In this document: piece after piece, positions 46,519-57,900 of the stretch
Layout: every line of letters begins with the position of its first letter
How positions within the stretch are numbered: position 1 is the first letter of the stretch
Assembly: GCA_003116995.1 (NCBI GenBank)
Contig: BDSL01000063.1
Location: 124,001 to 188,000 of the forward strand
Length of the DNA: 64,000 nt
Reading direction: 5' to 3'
Origin: Yamagishiella unicocca
Lineage: Eukaryota > Chlorophyta > Chlorophyceae > Chlamydomonadales > Volvocaceae
The notes under the pieces: model-generated
Seen by the model: the letters and a program-made list of their open reading frames with translations, nothing else
Told to the model about the DNA's origin: nothing
Databases searched by the model: none
Translations under genes and position numbers: made by a program

Positions 46519-47228
46519 TCAGCATGGCCTCAGTGCGGAGTTGGCTCTGGGCGTGCAGGCATACATGCCCACAAGGCTCACACCCTGTGAAGCGGAGTAC
46601 TGTAGGGAACCTCGGCGGAAGCTACAGTTGGTCTCGCCCGAGTAGGCACCGGAGAGCATGAGGCGAATGCGGAGGCGGGCCCCCAGAGCAGCGCTGCTGA
46701 TAGGAGCGGGTTTGAAGCCGCGCCGGTCGCTGTTCAGCGGGCGGAACAGGTGGTCCGTGACAGCGCTACCCTCCGGGGCGTCGGGGTGGCTGGCCATAGC
46801 CATGTAATATGCCGGAGTGTACACGAAGCAGAATGCCGGACCGTAATAGCCCGCCGGCCAAAGAGCGGGCCGCCAGCAGCGGGAAACCGCCAAGGGGTCG
46901 GCGGATGTCAGTTGAGTCCACGAAGTCCGCCAGGCCCAGCTTGCCGACGTCGTGTCCCCGCTGCGCGCTTGCCCACATGTACTGGGAGCAGAGCAGGCCT
47001 CGCAAGATCAGCAAGGTGTCGATAATGGTAGTGGCGGCCTCTGCTTGCGCCCACAAGTAAGCAACCAGCTGCCGAGTGCTCATCATAGCCGCCCAGCATA
47101 GACAGTCGCTGGTATGCCTTACGGAAATCGGAGACCCACACGGACTCACACGGATTGCCCTGACCAGTCGACTCGCAGTACGATCCGGTACGGCCGAGCC
47201 GGGTCCGGGAAGCGCAGATCGAGAACAA
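46519..47228 (-). pseudogene. Tyrosine recombinase remnant (DIRS/Crypton-like), copy B, with catalytic region
   Basis: The upstream half (GNPCESVWVSDFRKAYQR, AQRGHDVGKLGLADF) and the downstream half lie in different frames. The downstream part, 46893-46519, has PAFCFVYTPAYYMAMASHP, ITDHLFRPL-type sequence (VTDHLFRPLNSDRRGFKPAP) and SGAYSGETNCSFRRGSLQYS, the HxxR catalytic region of tyrosine recombinases. The usual His of NHSFRRG is Cys here, so it is probably catalytically dead. About 30 bases including the PLTVEKHQQ codons of copy A are missing near 47080. Copy A has the complementary N-terminal half but lost this catalytic part. Confidence 0.68.
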
Positions 47229-48228
47229 AGTTGTTGATGCCCTCGGGCGGAATAACCCACCTCAGCGGGAGTGCTTCCTGGATGAAAGTGGACTATACTA
47301 TGGGTGTTCAGCAGTACTGAACGGGAGTTCAAGGAATCAACGCACCGGTAGATATGATGGTGATGCCAAAAGAGACGGCAGAGACTCAGCATCCATCGTA
47401 GCCGTACAGTGACTTAAATCGACTCTATGCATTCGCGACCACCCTCCCACCCAACAAACTAATATGGGGCCGGCTTGTTTACACAGCATGCTAGCCTGGG
47501 AGGTCAGTTACGGCAGGAGACCCGCCCACACTGTGCGAGTCCAAAGTACGGTTACGAGCATTTATACTTGAGCAACGATGGGGGCCTTGAGTCCCTCCCA
47601 ACTAAACATGTCTGGCGGGGTTGCGCTCTCCGAACGCACGCGCAGACAGCTTGCCACTGCTAGGCACGCTGGCAGGCAGGCAGGAACCCATAATGAAAGC
47701 CGCCAAGCTCGGCTAGCCCGGCAAGCACAGCTCTCCCAACGGCACTAAATGCTCGCAGGCGGCTGGCGCAACACGCAACTCGTTTTCATGTACCCAATAC
47801 GTGCTTTAGTGTGCTTTACTAAAAAACAAAGGATTAGCTGTTCCGAAGATGTCACGGTCTTGGGCGGCGTTCTGGGCGAGCCCATGGAGCATCCGTATGC
47901 ACTCTAGACGCTTCCCTAGTCCCTAACCGCACCCACGCGTGCGGCAATGGTCGTACAGTGACGCCCTTGCCTCCACGCTCTCGCTGTACTGGAAGTTTTG
48001 CACCCGCCCAACTTCCGAGCACCCGCCGCATTCCACACTTAAACCTTCCTTGCTCCTACCAACCCTATCCCAACGCCCGCAGCCACCGCCTCTACCCCCC
48101 TGCTTCTTGCCCTGGCAAGCAAGTGCCCTCAGCATCAGCCCCTCACGCAGCGCAGCCCCCTCGCGCCACCAGCACCGCATCGCGCCCAAGGCGACGACTC
48201 CCACCGCGCCCAAGGCGACGCAGCCACC
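47229..48228. other. Shared non-coding stretch, bZIP 3' flank
   Basis: Counterpart of 18642-19639. No gene was recognised apart from a recombinase N-terminal scrap near 47230-47280. Confidence 0.4.
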
Positions 48229-49046
48229 CTGCTGTCCACATCGGCCGGTCATACCTCCGGCACCAGCAGCGCCACCCTGCTGCCCACATCGGCCGGTCAT
48301 ACCTCCGGCACCAGCAGCGCCACCCTGCTGCCCACATCGGCCGGTCCTACCTCCGGCACCAGCAGCGCCACCCCGCTGTCCACATCGGCCGGTCATACCT
48401 CCGGCACCAGCAGCGCCACCCCGCTGTCCACATCGGCCGGTCATACCTCCGGCACCAGCAGCGCCACCCTGCTGTCCGCATCGGCCGGTCCTACCTCCGG
48501 CACCAGCAGCGCCACCCCGCTGTCCACATCGGCCGGTCATACCTCCGGCACCAGCAGCGCCACCCTGCTGCCCACATCGGCCGGTCATACCTCCGGCACC
48601 AGCAGCGCCACCCTGCTGCCCACATCGGCCGGTCATACCTCCGGCACCAGCAGCGCCACCCCGCTGTCCGCATCGGCCGGTCCTACCTCCGGCACCAGCA
48701 GCGCCACCCCGCTGTCCACATCGGCCGGTCATACCTCCGGCACCAGCAGCGCCACCCCGCTGTCCACATCGGCCGGTCATACCTCCGGCACCAGCAGCGC
48801 CACCCTGCTGTCCACATCGGCCGGTCATACCTCCGGCACCGGCAGCGCCACCCTGCTGCCCACATCGGCCGGTCATACCTCCGGCACCAGCAGCGCCACC
48901 CTGCTGCCCACATCGGCCGGTCATACCTCCGGCACCAGCAGCGCCACCCTGCTGCCCACATCGGCCGGTCATACCTCCGGCACCAGCAGCGCCACCCTGC
49001 TGCCCACATCGGCCGGTCATACCTCCGGCACCAGCAGCGCCACCCT
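48229..49046. repeat. 48-bp minisatellite, about 17 copies, copying the bZIP stop-codon region
   Basis: Unit length 48, in the minus sense GTGGACAGCAGGGTGGCGCT plus GCTGGTGCCGGAGGTATGAC and CGGCCGAT. The first unit is the end of the bZIP coding sequence, so every unit repeats the codons VDSRVALLVPEV and the TGA. In a second frame (MTGRCGQQGGAAGAGG, 16 residues per unit) the array is open for 365 codons from an ATG overlapping the bZIP TGA as ATGA. Copy A has about three units. Confidence 0.93.
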
Positions 49047-51662
49047 GCTGTCCACATCCACAGGCTCCTCCTTGATCAGGAAATCGTCCACATCCGGCAG
49101 GGGCAGCGACAGACCCTCCAGGCCGTCAAGCGCCATAGGCGACCCGACCAACATGTCCATCGCCGGACCCCCCGATAGCTCCCCAGACGCCATCACCACC
49201 ACGCCCGCGTCCGTGCCAAAGCCGCCGGGGCGGCCGCAAGGGACGGGGCTGCAGCCGGCGGCGGCGATGGCGGCGGTGGCGGCGTCGAAGGCCGTGCGCG
49301 GCGGGGCGGGATCCACACGGAGGTGCAGGTGGTGCGGGAGGGGGTGTCCGGTGGCAGCCATGTCGGTGTCGGAGCTGCTGCCGCACGCCAGAGCTGTGGT
49401 GCCGCGCTGCGGTCCCAGCAGCCCCTCGCTGCCGTCACCGTACCCGCCCAAGAGTGCACCCGCCGAGGGATGCCGTCGATGTTGGTGGTTGTGTTGTTGC
49501 TGTTGCTGCTGTTGCTCCTGTTGTTGTTGTTGCTGCTGCTGTCGTTGTTGGTGATGTTGTTGCAAGTGGTGGGGCTGTTGATGGTGATGTGGGGCTGGCG
49601 GTGACTGGGCGGGTGACCCAGCAGCGGCCGATGTCAAGTGGCCCGAGCCGCGCAGCTGGAGGGGCAGGTGCGGGAAGGTGTACGAGCCGTGCGACCCCGC
49701 CGCGCACGGCAGCAGGGAGCCGGCTGTCTGCGGCGCAGCAGCCTGGGTCTGCGAGCCGCCACTGCAGCTAGCGACCCCCGCGTGCGGCAAGGGCGGCTGA
49801 AAGGGGCTTCTGGCGGCGCCCGTGCCGGCGGCGCAAACGGACCCGAACTGAAACACCATGTCCTCCTGCGGAACCCGCTGCACCGGCTGCACGTGCTGCG
49901 GCGGCTGTTGGTGCTGTTGGTGCTGCTGGTGGGAGTCAAAGACGGCCAGACTCGTGGCCGGCAGCGCCTCAGAAAGCGCACCCCTGGGGCCCGAGCCCAG
50001 CCCAGGGACCAGCGCCGTCAGGTGGGGGGCCGACAGGCTGGAGCCCTCGGGCTGCCTCGGCAGCGGAAGCAGGCCGCCCAGGTCAGCACGCGCCGTCCCG
50101 CCGCTGAAGGACCCGGCGGCCCCGGCGGCGCCCGCCGGCGGCATGGCGCCGGCGCCACCACCAGCTGCCGCTGGGGCGCTGCAGGTGGCTGCGGCGCCGT
50201 TGCCGTCCCGTGGACCGGGCTGCAGCGGACGCGGCAACAGCCGCCCAGCGGCCGCCGCCGCCGCCAGCCCCGCCGGCACTGCGACGCCCAGCTGCCTCAG
50301 CTCCTCCACCACTGCCGCCTGCATGGCCCCCGCCGCCGCCAGCTCCCGCCGCAGCCCCACCAGCTGGTGCTGCGCCCCCGCCGCCGCCAGCAGCAGCTCC
50401 CGCCGCCGAGCCGCCGCCGCAACCATCTGCTGGCGGGAGGCGTCCGTCGCTGCGCGCGCCGCCGCCACCTGCTGCTCCAGCTCGTTGATTACCTGCAGCT
50501 TCTTCATGCGGGAGCGGTGGGCAGACTGGCGGTTGGCGATGATGCGCTTGGCGCGCTTGGGGTCGAGCTGCGAGGGGTCCAGCGCGTTGGCCCGGGTCTG
50601 GCCCGCGAACTCGGCTAGCGGCTTGTCCGAAACTGGGAGGCCCAACTGGCGCGGGGAGGGGGGCGGAGGGGGGGAAGCGTGTGGATAAGGGTTCGTGGGG
50701 GCGGTGGGGAGGGGGCCAGGCAGGGTGGATGAGGATGGCGGGATGGCCGTGACAGCGACCGCGGTGACTCTGGAAGGGTTCAGCCTGTCTGTGCAGGCCC
50801 CGCACTACTTCAGTCCCTACGAGAGCGGCCTCCCGCGGCCCGCCCACACCCGGTGGAGCTCCCCGCGCCCTGCCGGCCCACTCCCCTGCCGACCCGCTGT
50901 CAAGGCGTTGGCCGCCGCGACCCGGAAACCCTAAAACCCTAACACCCTTCAACCCTAACACCCTTATGCCCTGTCCTCCCTCAAGTGCTATCCGCCCAGC
51001 GCAGCTCAGCTCCGCCCATTTCTCACCAGCGGATCGCTAGGGTTACGCACGTGCCGGGGGCCACCAGCCGAGGCCGTCACGCTGCCGTCCTGCGGACCCT
51101 CAGCAGCAGCGCTGCAGGACGCGCCGCTGCGGCGCTGGCCTGGCCCCCCGCCCTGCTGCTGCTCCTGCGCCGCAGTGCCTGCCAGCCCGACCCCGGCGCC
51201 GCTGCTCGTCGTGATGCTGGGACCTCGCGGCCGCGCCAGCTCCATAGCGCCCACGCCGCGCCCTGCGTCGCGCGCTGCTGGAGGAGTGGTGCCTAGATCC
51301 TCGGTGTCGCCGTCCAGGTCGCCGTCCACGTCAACGTCTACGTCTTCCAGGTCAAGCTCGTCCTCCTCGACGCCCTGAAGCAGGTCCAGCAAGTCGTCCG
51401 GCAGGATGCTGCCCAGGCCCGCACCCAGTTCGCATCCAGGGATAGTGGTGGCGCCGTCCGCGGCGAAGGCGATGGACCTGCCGCCTGAGGCGCCGGCCAG
51501 GGGGCCCAGCTCGGTGGGCTGCGGCGGAGACGGGCCGGGCATCTCTTGCAGCAGGGCGCTTGCAGCCCATGCAAAGGTGTCGCTGGCAGCCTTCCGGTGG
51601 TGAACGCGGCGCCGGCCATTGCTGGCTGGCACACCCGGATGCGGAGGTTGCCCGCCCTGCAT
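49017..51662 (-). CDS. bZIP transcription factor (plant VIP1/RF2a-like basic region), copy B, intact
   Basis: Nuclear DNA-binding regulator. Simplest model: exon 1 51662-51027 and exon 2 50645-49017, both phase 0, about 754 residues. Start: ATG at 51662 (MQGGQPPHPGVPASNGRRRV), the only in-frame ATG. Exon 1 encodes an acidic stretch (GVEEDELDLEDVDVDVDGDL). Exon 2 has the basic region DPKRAKRIIANRQSAHRSR with the N-x7-R signature, leucine/valine heptads after it (KKLQVINELEQQV), Ala-rich, then His/Gln-rich segments (poly-Q about 49495-49550), and ends FLIKEEPVDVDSRVALLVPE. IKEE fits the SUMO acceptor pattern. A small extra exon at about 50880-50785 is possible but would need a GC donor in copy B (GT in copy A). 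Divergent from the carboxypeptidase gene. Confidence 0.87.
50931..50968. repeat. Interstitial telomere-like repeats
   Basis: AAACCCTAAAACCCTAACAC followed by imperfect units, in intron 1 of bZIP copy B. See 21805-21836 for copy A. Confidence 0.5.
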
Positions 51663-51989
51663 TGGAGTTTCAGAAGCGCAAGCCCTCAACAGGAAGCTCT
51701 TGTTAAAGCACTCCTTAGCAATGATCAACGCTCGCTACTATTAATGTCACCAAATTCCATCCACTGCGGCAGGGTCGTCGAATTGGTAAGGTGACCAAAG
51801 GGTGTTCACGGTTTTAATTTAATGCCGTCAAATGAATATAGAGGAAGTTGTTATTCTCTGTACTGACAACTGCTCGCATGGTCTCGCGCCAGTGCCGTGG
51901 ATGCGGGCATAAGCTCCTAAACGATTCGTAACCAGTTCACATACCGGTATACTCGAGGACATCACATGTATATATGTAAATTCATTACG
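51663..51989. promoter_or_regulatory. Divergent promoter region, bZIP / serine carboxypeptidase
   Basis: About 330 bases of clearly lower GC content between the bZIP ATG (minus) and the carboxypeptidase ATG (plus). An upstream in-frame ATG for the carboxypeptidase lies at 51966. No specific promoter element was assigned. Confidence 0.4.
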
Positions 51990-54900
51990 ATGACGCACGC
52001 TATTTCCATATTAGCTGTGTTTTTGCTTGTCTCGGGGTGCAATGCCGCGAGGTTCGTTGAGCGGGCAAATGAGAAGTCCGTCTCGGGGGCCAAGGCGGAG
52101 CGCGCAAACGGTTTGACACCGGATGCCGCTGACGATCAGATCCTGTCGCTTCCTGGGTTCCAAAACGCGCTCCCCTCGAACCATTTCGGTGAGCTCAATT
52201 GTGCACTGTTTCGCTTGGCGCATGCGGTCCATGTTCATGCGGTCCATGTTCATGCGGTCCTTGCGATTGAGGCAAACCAATCTTCACGTTGCGGAGCCCG
52301 CGTTTGGGACAGTTGCAAACGCTTATCAGGCCAGTTGGCCACGTCGGCCCAGGGTCGGCCTGGCCCCCGTGGCCCGAGTTCCCATTCGTCCGACGCGCTC
52401 ATTGGCCAGTACATATCCCTCTGCATGTAATTTCACTAGATTCCTTCCTCGGCTGGCGATCGCTTTCATTTTGCCCCCCGGCTCGTCGCCCCTACTGCGC
52501 GCTCACTCCGGCCGCCCCTCCCCCCTCCCGTCGCAGCCGGCTACATCACCGTCGACGAGGACCACGGCCGGCGCCTCTTCTACTACTTTGTGGAGAGCGA
52601 GCGCGACCCCGCCAACGACCCAGTCGTAAGCCCCGGGGCGGTCGGCAGCTCGCCACGTCAGCACCACCAGGCGACAATTCCGAGGCAATCCCCGCCGTGC
52701 CGCACACACGGGAACACCCCACACACCCTCCTTTCCCCACCTCCAGCTCCACCTCCACGTAATACCCTTTCCAGTCCACAGAGCCCCCCGCCCCCCTTTG
52801 CGCATCTCGCCGCCGTCATGCTGAGCAGCCCAACCCCCCCCCCCGCCCCGCCCCGCCCCGCCCCGCCCCGCCCCGCCCCGCCCCGCCCCGCCCCGCCCCG
52901 CCCCGCCTCGCCCCGCCTGTCCTTGGGGTTCCCCGCTCTTCTAGCCCCGCCCTGAGCCAACCCGTGCCCACACCCCCGGTGCCGCCCCTCCAGGTCTTGT
53001 GGCTCAACGGCGGCCCCGGCTGCAGCTCCTTCGACGGCTTCGTGTACGAGCAGGGCCCCTTCATCTACTCGCTGGGCCGCAAGCCGGGGGACCGCGGTGT
53101 GCAGGTGCAGCTGAGGAGCAACCCCTTCGCATGGAACAAGGTGGGGCGGACAGGAGGGGGGAGGAGGGACGGGAGGGGGGAGAGGGAGGGACGGAGAGGG
53201 GGACAGGGAGGGACGGAGGCGGGAGGACGAGGGGCGGGGGAGGGGGAGAGGGAGGAGGAGGGTAGGGGCGGACGGGGGCGGAGGGAGGGACTGAGGAGGG
53301 GGTGAGAAGACCCGGTTACTCGTGAGGGACGGAGGGCAGGCGCTGTGGGCGGGTTGATTGGTTGGTTGGTTGGGTGGGTGGTTGGGTGGTTAGTTGGGTG
53401 GTTGGGAGACTGGACCTCGGGAGCGCTCTGCACTGGCTTTGCGCGTTGTGGTTCGACAACCGCCAGCACGCACGGCCTTTCACGCCTTGCGCATGTGTCA
53501 CCCGTGCACTCGGTAATCGGTTCGCTTACTAAGAGAGCGCGCCCTAAGCCGGCATCCTCGCCACTGCCGCCAATCCCGCTGGATCGATATGCGCGCCCCT
53601 GATTCCGCCCCTGATTCCGCCCCTGATTCCGCCCCTGATTCCTCCCCTAATTCCGCCCCTGCCTCCGTCCCTGCCTCCGCCCGTGACCCTGCTTCCAGGT
53701 CGCCAACATGATCTTCTTGGACTCGCCGGCGGGTAGGTGCGGGAGGGTCTGAAGGGCGGCAGCGAGAGGCCGCGTGGGTTTGGGGCACGGCGGAGGTGGG
53801 TGACAGAAAAGCGCAGCGGAAGGGGGGGGAGGTGCCGGGTGCGTGGGGGATTGATTAAGGGGCTCTGTGAGCGCAGACGCCGGCAAACAGCGGCGGGGCA
53901 TCCCGCTGTGCCACCGTGTCGAGCGCCCGCACCCGCACACCTTCCCCCAAGACTCGTGGGTGTACTTTACCCGCCAAGTCTTCCGGCGTAGCGGGTGCGG
54001 AAACCTCTCTGTCGACGCCGAGGTCAGGTCGTAGCCCCCCCCACAGTCCACAGTCCTCTACCGGGGCCGGGGTCCCTCTGCCGGGGCCGAGGTCAGGTCG
54101 TAGCCCGCCACACAGTCCAAAGCCTGTGCTCCCGGTGCGGGAGGGGAGACATCGGGAGGAGCTCGGCCCGGAGCTACGGCGACGTGTAGCGCCGCGCTGT
54201 TCCGCTCCCCGCAGTCCCCCACCCGGGCCACCCCCCTGACCCCATCATGCCGCCCCAACACAACTTGATGCGTAACGCGACGCTTCGTCTCCCGCTGTCA
54301 GCAACTACCCAACACCGCCCTCCCCTCCCCTGCCTTTCCTCCCCTGCCCTCCCCTGCCTCCCCTCCTGCTCATGGCGCCCCCCCCGGCCCCCGGGTATTC
54401 AGGTGTGGGTTTGTCGTACAGCGAGAACGCGGCGGATTACGTCGTGGACGACTCCCGCACCGCACGCGACGCGGACCTCTTCCTGCGGGGCTTCTTCCGC
54501 CGCTTCCCCCAGTACCAGCCCAACGCCTTTTACGTTAGCGGTGCGTATCGCCATCGCCGGGGGGGCCCACATGCTGCGCACGTGCCGTATGCCCGGCGTA
54601 TCGCATCCGTTGTTTTTCGTTTGGTTTGTCGGCGCCGGCGTGGCACGCAGTACTAGTTTCCAACCCAAAGAAGGGTGATTACATTTCCCTGGCGGCGCCT
54701 TACGCGAGATGCTCTCCCGGACACCTCCCTCTTCCACTCCGTCCTTAACCCTCCCTGGCGCCACCCCGTCCTAACCCTTCCTGGCGCCCAGGCGAAAGCT
54801 ACGCTGGCATATACGTGCCCAACTTGGTACGGCAGGTGCTGGAGGGCAATGAGGCCCGGGAGGAGCCCAACATCAACATTGTGGTAGGCGGCGGGGGGGG

Positions 54901-57900
54901 AGGGGGAGGAGGGGGAGGGGGAGGAGGGGGGGCTGAGGGGAGAGGGAAGGGGAGGGGGAGGGGGAGTAGGAGGGGGCGGTGGAAGGGGGAGAGGAAGGGG
55001 CGGTGGAAGGGGGGTGGGGGGGGCGGGGCAGAGGAGAAGTAGAAGAGGGGTACGGGGGTGGTGTGAAAACCGGTGACATGAAAAGGGGTACGGGGGGGGG
55101 GTAGAGGAGGGGTGCGGGAGGGGTAGGGGACGGAGATGGGCATGTCCCAAAGGACAGGTGAGTCACGCAGGCCCTATGGCCCCCTGAGTTCCTTCCCTTG
55201 CGCCAACGGACAGCTCCAAGCCCCTAATCCACCCACACGTATGGTTACCAGCTCGACGCGCCTCGCCTCCTTGGCTCGTCCACGGGGTTTTCCTCTCTAG
55301 CCAACCAACCAACCAACTGGCCAACCACCCGACCCCCCACCCGCCCCCAACCACCCCCAACCATCCAACCACTCCCCAACCACCCGCCCAGGGCTACCTG
55401 GAGGGTAACGGTTGCACCGATGAGCGCTACGACGGCAACGCCCACCCGACCTACGCCGCCGGCAAGTCGCTGCTGCCCTGGCGCGGCTTCAGGGAGCTGG
55501 AGGCGGAGTGCGGAGGCGGGGAGTACTGGAACAGGACGCAGGGTGGGTCCGGGGGGGGCGGGGAGTACTGGAACAGGACGCAGGGTGGGTCCAGGGGAAG
55601 GCGGGGAGTACTGGAACAGGACGCAGGGTGGGTCCAGGGGGGTTCGAGGGAAACCCGTGGATGTCCAGGGGGGGGGGTCCAGGGGGGGGATGGAGAGTAC
55701 TGGAACAGGACGCAGGGTGGGTCCAGGGGGGGAGTGGAGAGTACTGGAACAGGACGCAGGGTGGGTCCAGGGGGGGGTGGGGAGTACTGCAACAGGACGC
55801 AGGGTGGGCGGAGAGTATTGGAACAGGACGCAGGGCCTGAAAAGGACGCAGGGTGGGTCCGGGGGGAGGGCGCAGGTGGCTGGGGGGGTGCAAGGAAAAC
55901 CCGTGGACACGTCATCGCCCCTCCAATAAACTCCCCTCAACCACCCTCGCACCCCCCCCCCAACCCACACCCCCTCCCCCTCCCCTCCAGGCAGCTCCTG
56001 CGACCGGCTGTGGACCAAGCTGGCGGACAACCTGGCGGCTCTCAACGTGTACGACACGCTGCAGGACTGCTTCCACGACGACCCGCCCTCTGCCGCCGCC
56101 AAGCCGGGGCTCCGGCGCGGCGCTGCGCTGGCGGAGCAGCTGCGGGCTGCGGGCCTCGTGGGCGTGTGGCCCCTGGCGGGGGGCTCTGTGCGGCCGGGGC
56201 TGGTGCTCAACTGGGCGCATGTGAACGCCAAGCTGGGGCTGGTTGGGCTCACGCCGCCTTGCACGGACTCCAGGTGGGTGGGAGGGTGGGGGAGGAGGCG
56301 CTGGGAGGGTGTGTGTGTGGGGGGGAAGGAGCTGGGTGGGGTGGGGTGGGGGGCGGGGGGAGGAGGGGCGGGAGTTGGGTGGGGGTGGGGAGGAGCTGGG
56401 GGTGGGGGGCAAAAGCCGAATACTCGACGCGGGAAGTGTAGAAAGCGCATATCCGTAAAGCTGGTGGGGGGGGAGGGGGAAATGCTGAGGTAGGGAGACG
56501 TAGGGTGTCGGGCCCCTAGGGTTTGGATTCTGATGTTGAGGCGGCGAGGGGGTTTGAATTATGTTGTTGAGGCGGCGAGGGGGTTTGGATTCTGTTGTTG
56601 AGGCGGCGAGGGGGTTTGGATTCTGTTGTTGAGGCGGCGAGGGGGTTTGGATTCTGTTGTTGAGGCGGCGAGGGGGTTTGGATTATGTTGTTGAGGCGGC
56701 GAGGGGGTTTGGATTATGTTGTTGAGGCGGCGAGGGGGTTTGGATTATGTTGTTGAGGCGGCGAGGGAGGCGGTCAGTATGGGGTTGGAACGACTTGGGA
56801 GAGGAAGAGGCGATGTGGGTGCGCGTGTGTGTATACGTGTGGAGGGGGGGTGCTGCACGGCTGGTGGCTACGCTGGGCGGTGGCAGATGGCAGGTGACGG
56901 GCGCTGCTGCGTTACGAGGCCGATGTCCCCGCGGCAGGTGTTGACGGCACCCCAGCACCCGCACGTGCACCGCTCCCTCGCACGCCGCTACGGCCCCTGC
57001 CTGCCACCGCCTTCGCCGCCGCTGCCGCTGCGCCGCCGCTGCGCCGCCGCCGCCGCTGCCCGCAGGCTGCGCGGTCCGGCGCAGCCTGGCTTTGCGGGCA
57101 CGTTGTCGCACACCCCCATCTGCACCAGCTCCAGGTAGGGGTGGGTCGAGCTCCAGGGAGGAGCTGCAGGCAGGGGTAGGTAGGAGGTACGAGGCTGAGG
57201 TGCGAGGCTGCTTTGCCCGGATGAACCGTGGGGCCGGCAGCTCACAGCTCCGTCACCGCGTGAAGGCGGATAGTCCAGGGGGGCCTCCCCCCCGAGGCCT
57301 ACACGGCTCCAGCATGCGCCCACAAATTTGGTGTCCGACGACCATGCGCCAACTATTCTGTCTCGTTGCGTAAACCGGTTTTTATACACCCCCCCACGGT
57401 TCGCGGATTCTCTTATGCCCCCCCGCACGACTGTTCTAAACGGTATTTTCTGGCATCCACGGGTCTTCCATAAACCCCGCGCGTCGTGAAGTTGAGACGC
57501 TGCTGCTCGAGGCCATCGTCTCGACGAGGAGGAGGAGGCGGAGGACCTCCCCCTCCCCACCAGCGGCTTCCTAGTCCACGGGTTTTCCTCACCCCACTCC
57601 CCCCCCCCACACACCGCCACCACCACCAGCGCCGTCGTCGAGGCCCGTGCGCCTTACCAGACCATCAGGCGCCACGGTCCTGCCGTACGACCGTAAACGG
57701 CCCATGACTGACCCGTGGGACGGTGTCACGAACCTGGTCGTGCCGCATACGTCCCACGGGTCACACTTGCGATACCTGCCAGTACCTGCCTCGTTACGCG
57801 AACGTGTCCCCTCCGGAATCGCTGTGGCGGCCTCGCAACCCGGCACCCGCACCCCATGATCCCTCATCCCGCCACGGCGGCCGCACCTTTGGCCCCCAAT

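Noticed and set aside
47939..49178. Plus-strand proline/histidine-rich frames that look like a structural protein
   Set aside because: They are translations of the 48-bp minisatellite at the bZIP 3' end, antisense to the real gene.
50785..50880. Middle exon of the bZIP gene (WAGRARGAPPGVGG...)
   Set aside because: It would need a GC donor in copy B and a weak acceptor; joining exon 1 (51027) directly to 50645 keeps phase. Kept only as a possibility in the bZIP entry.
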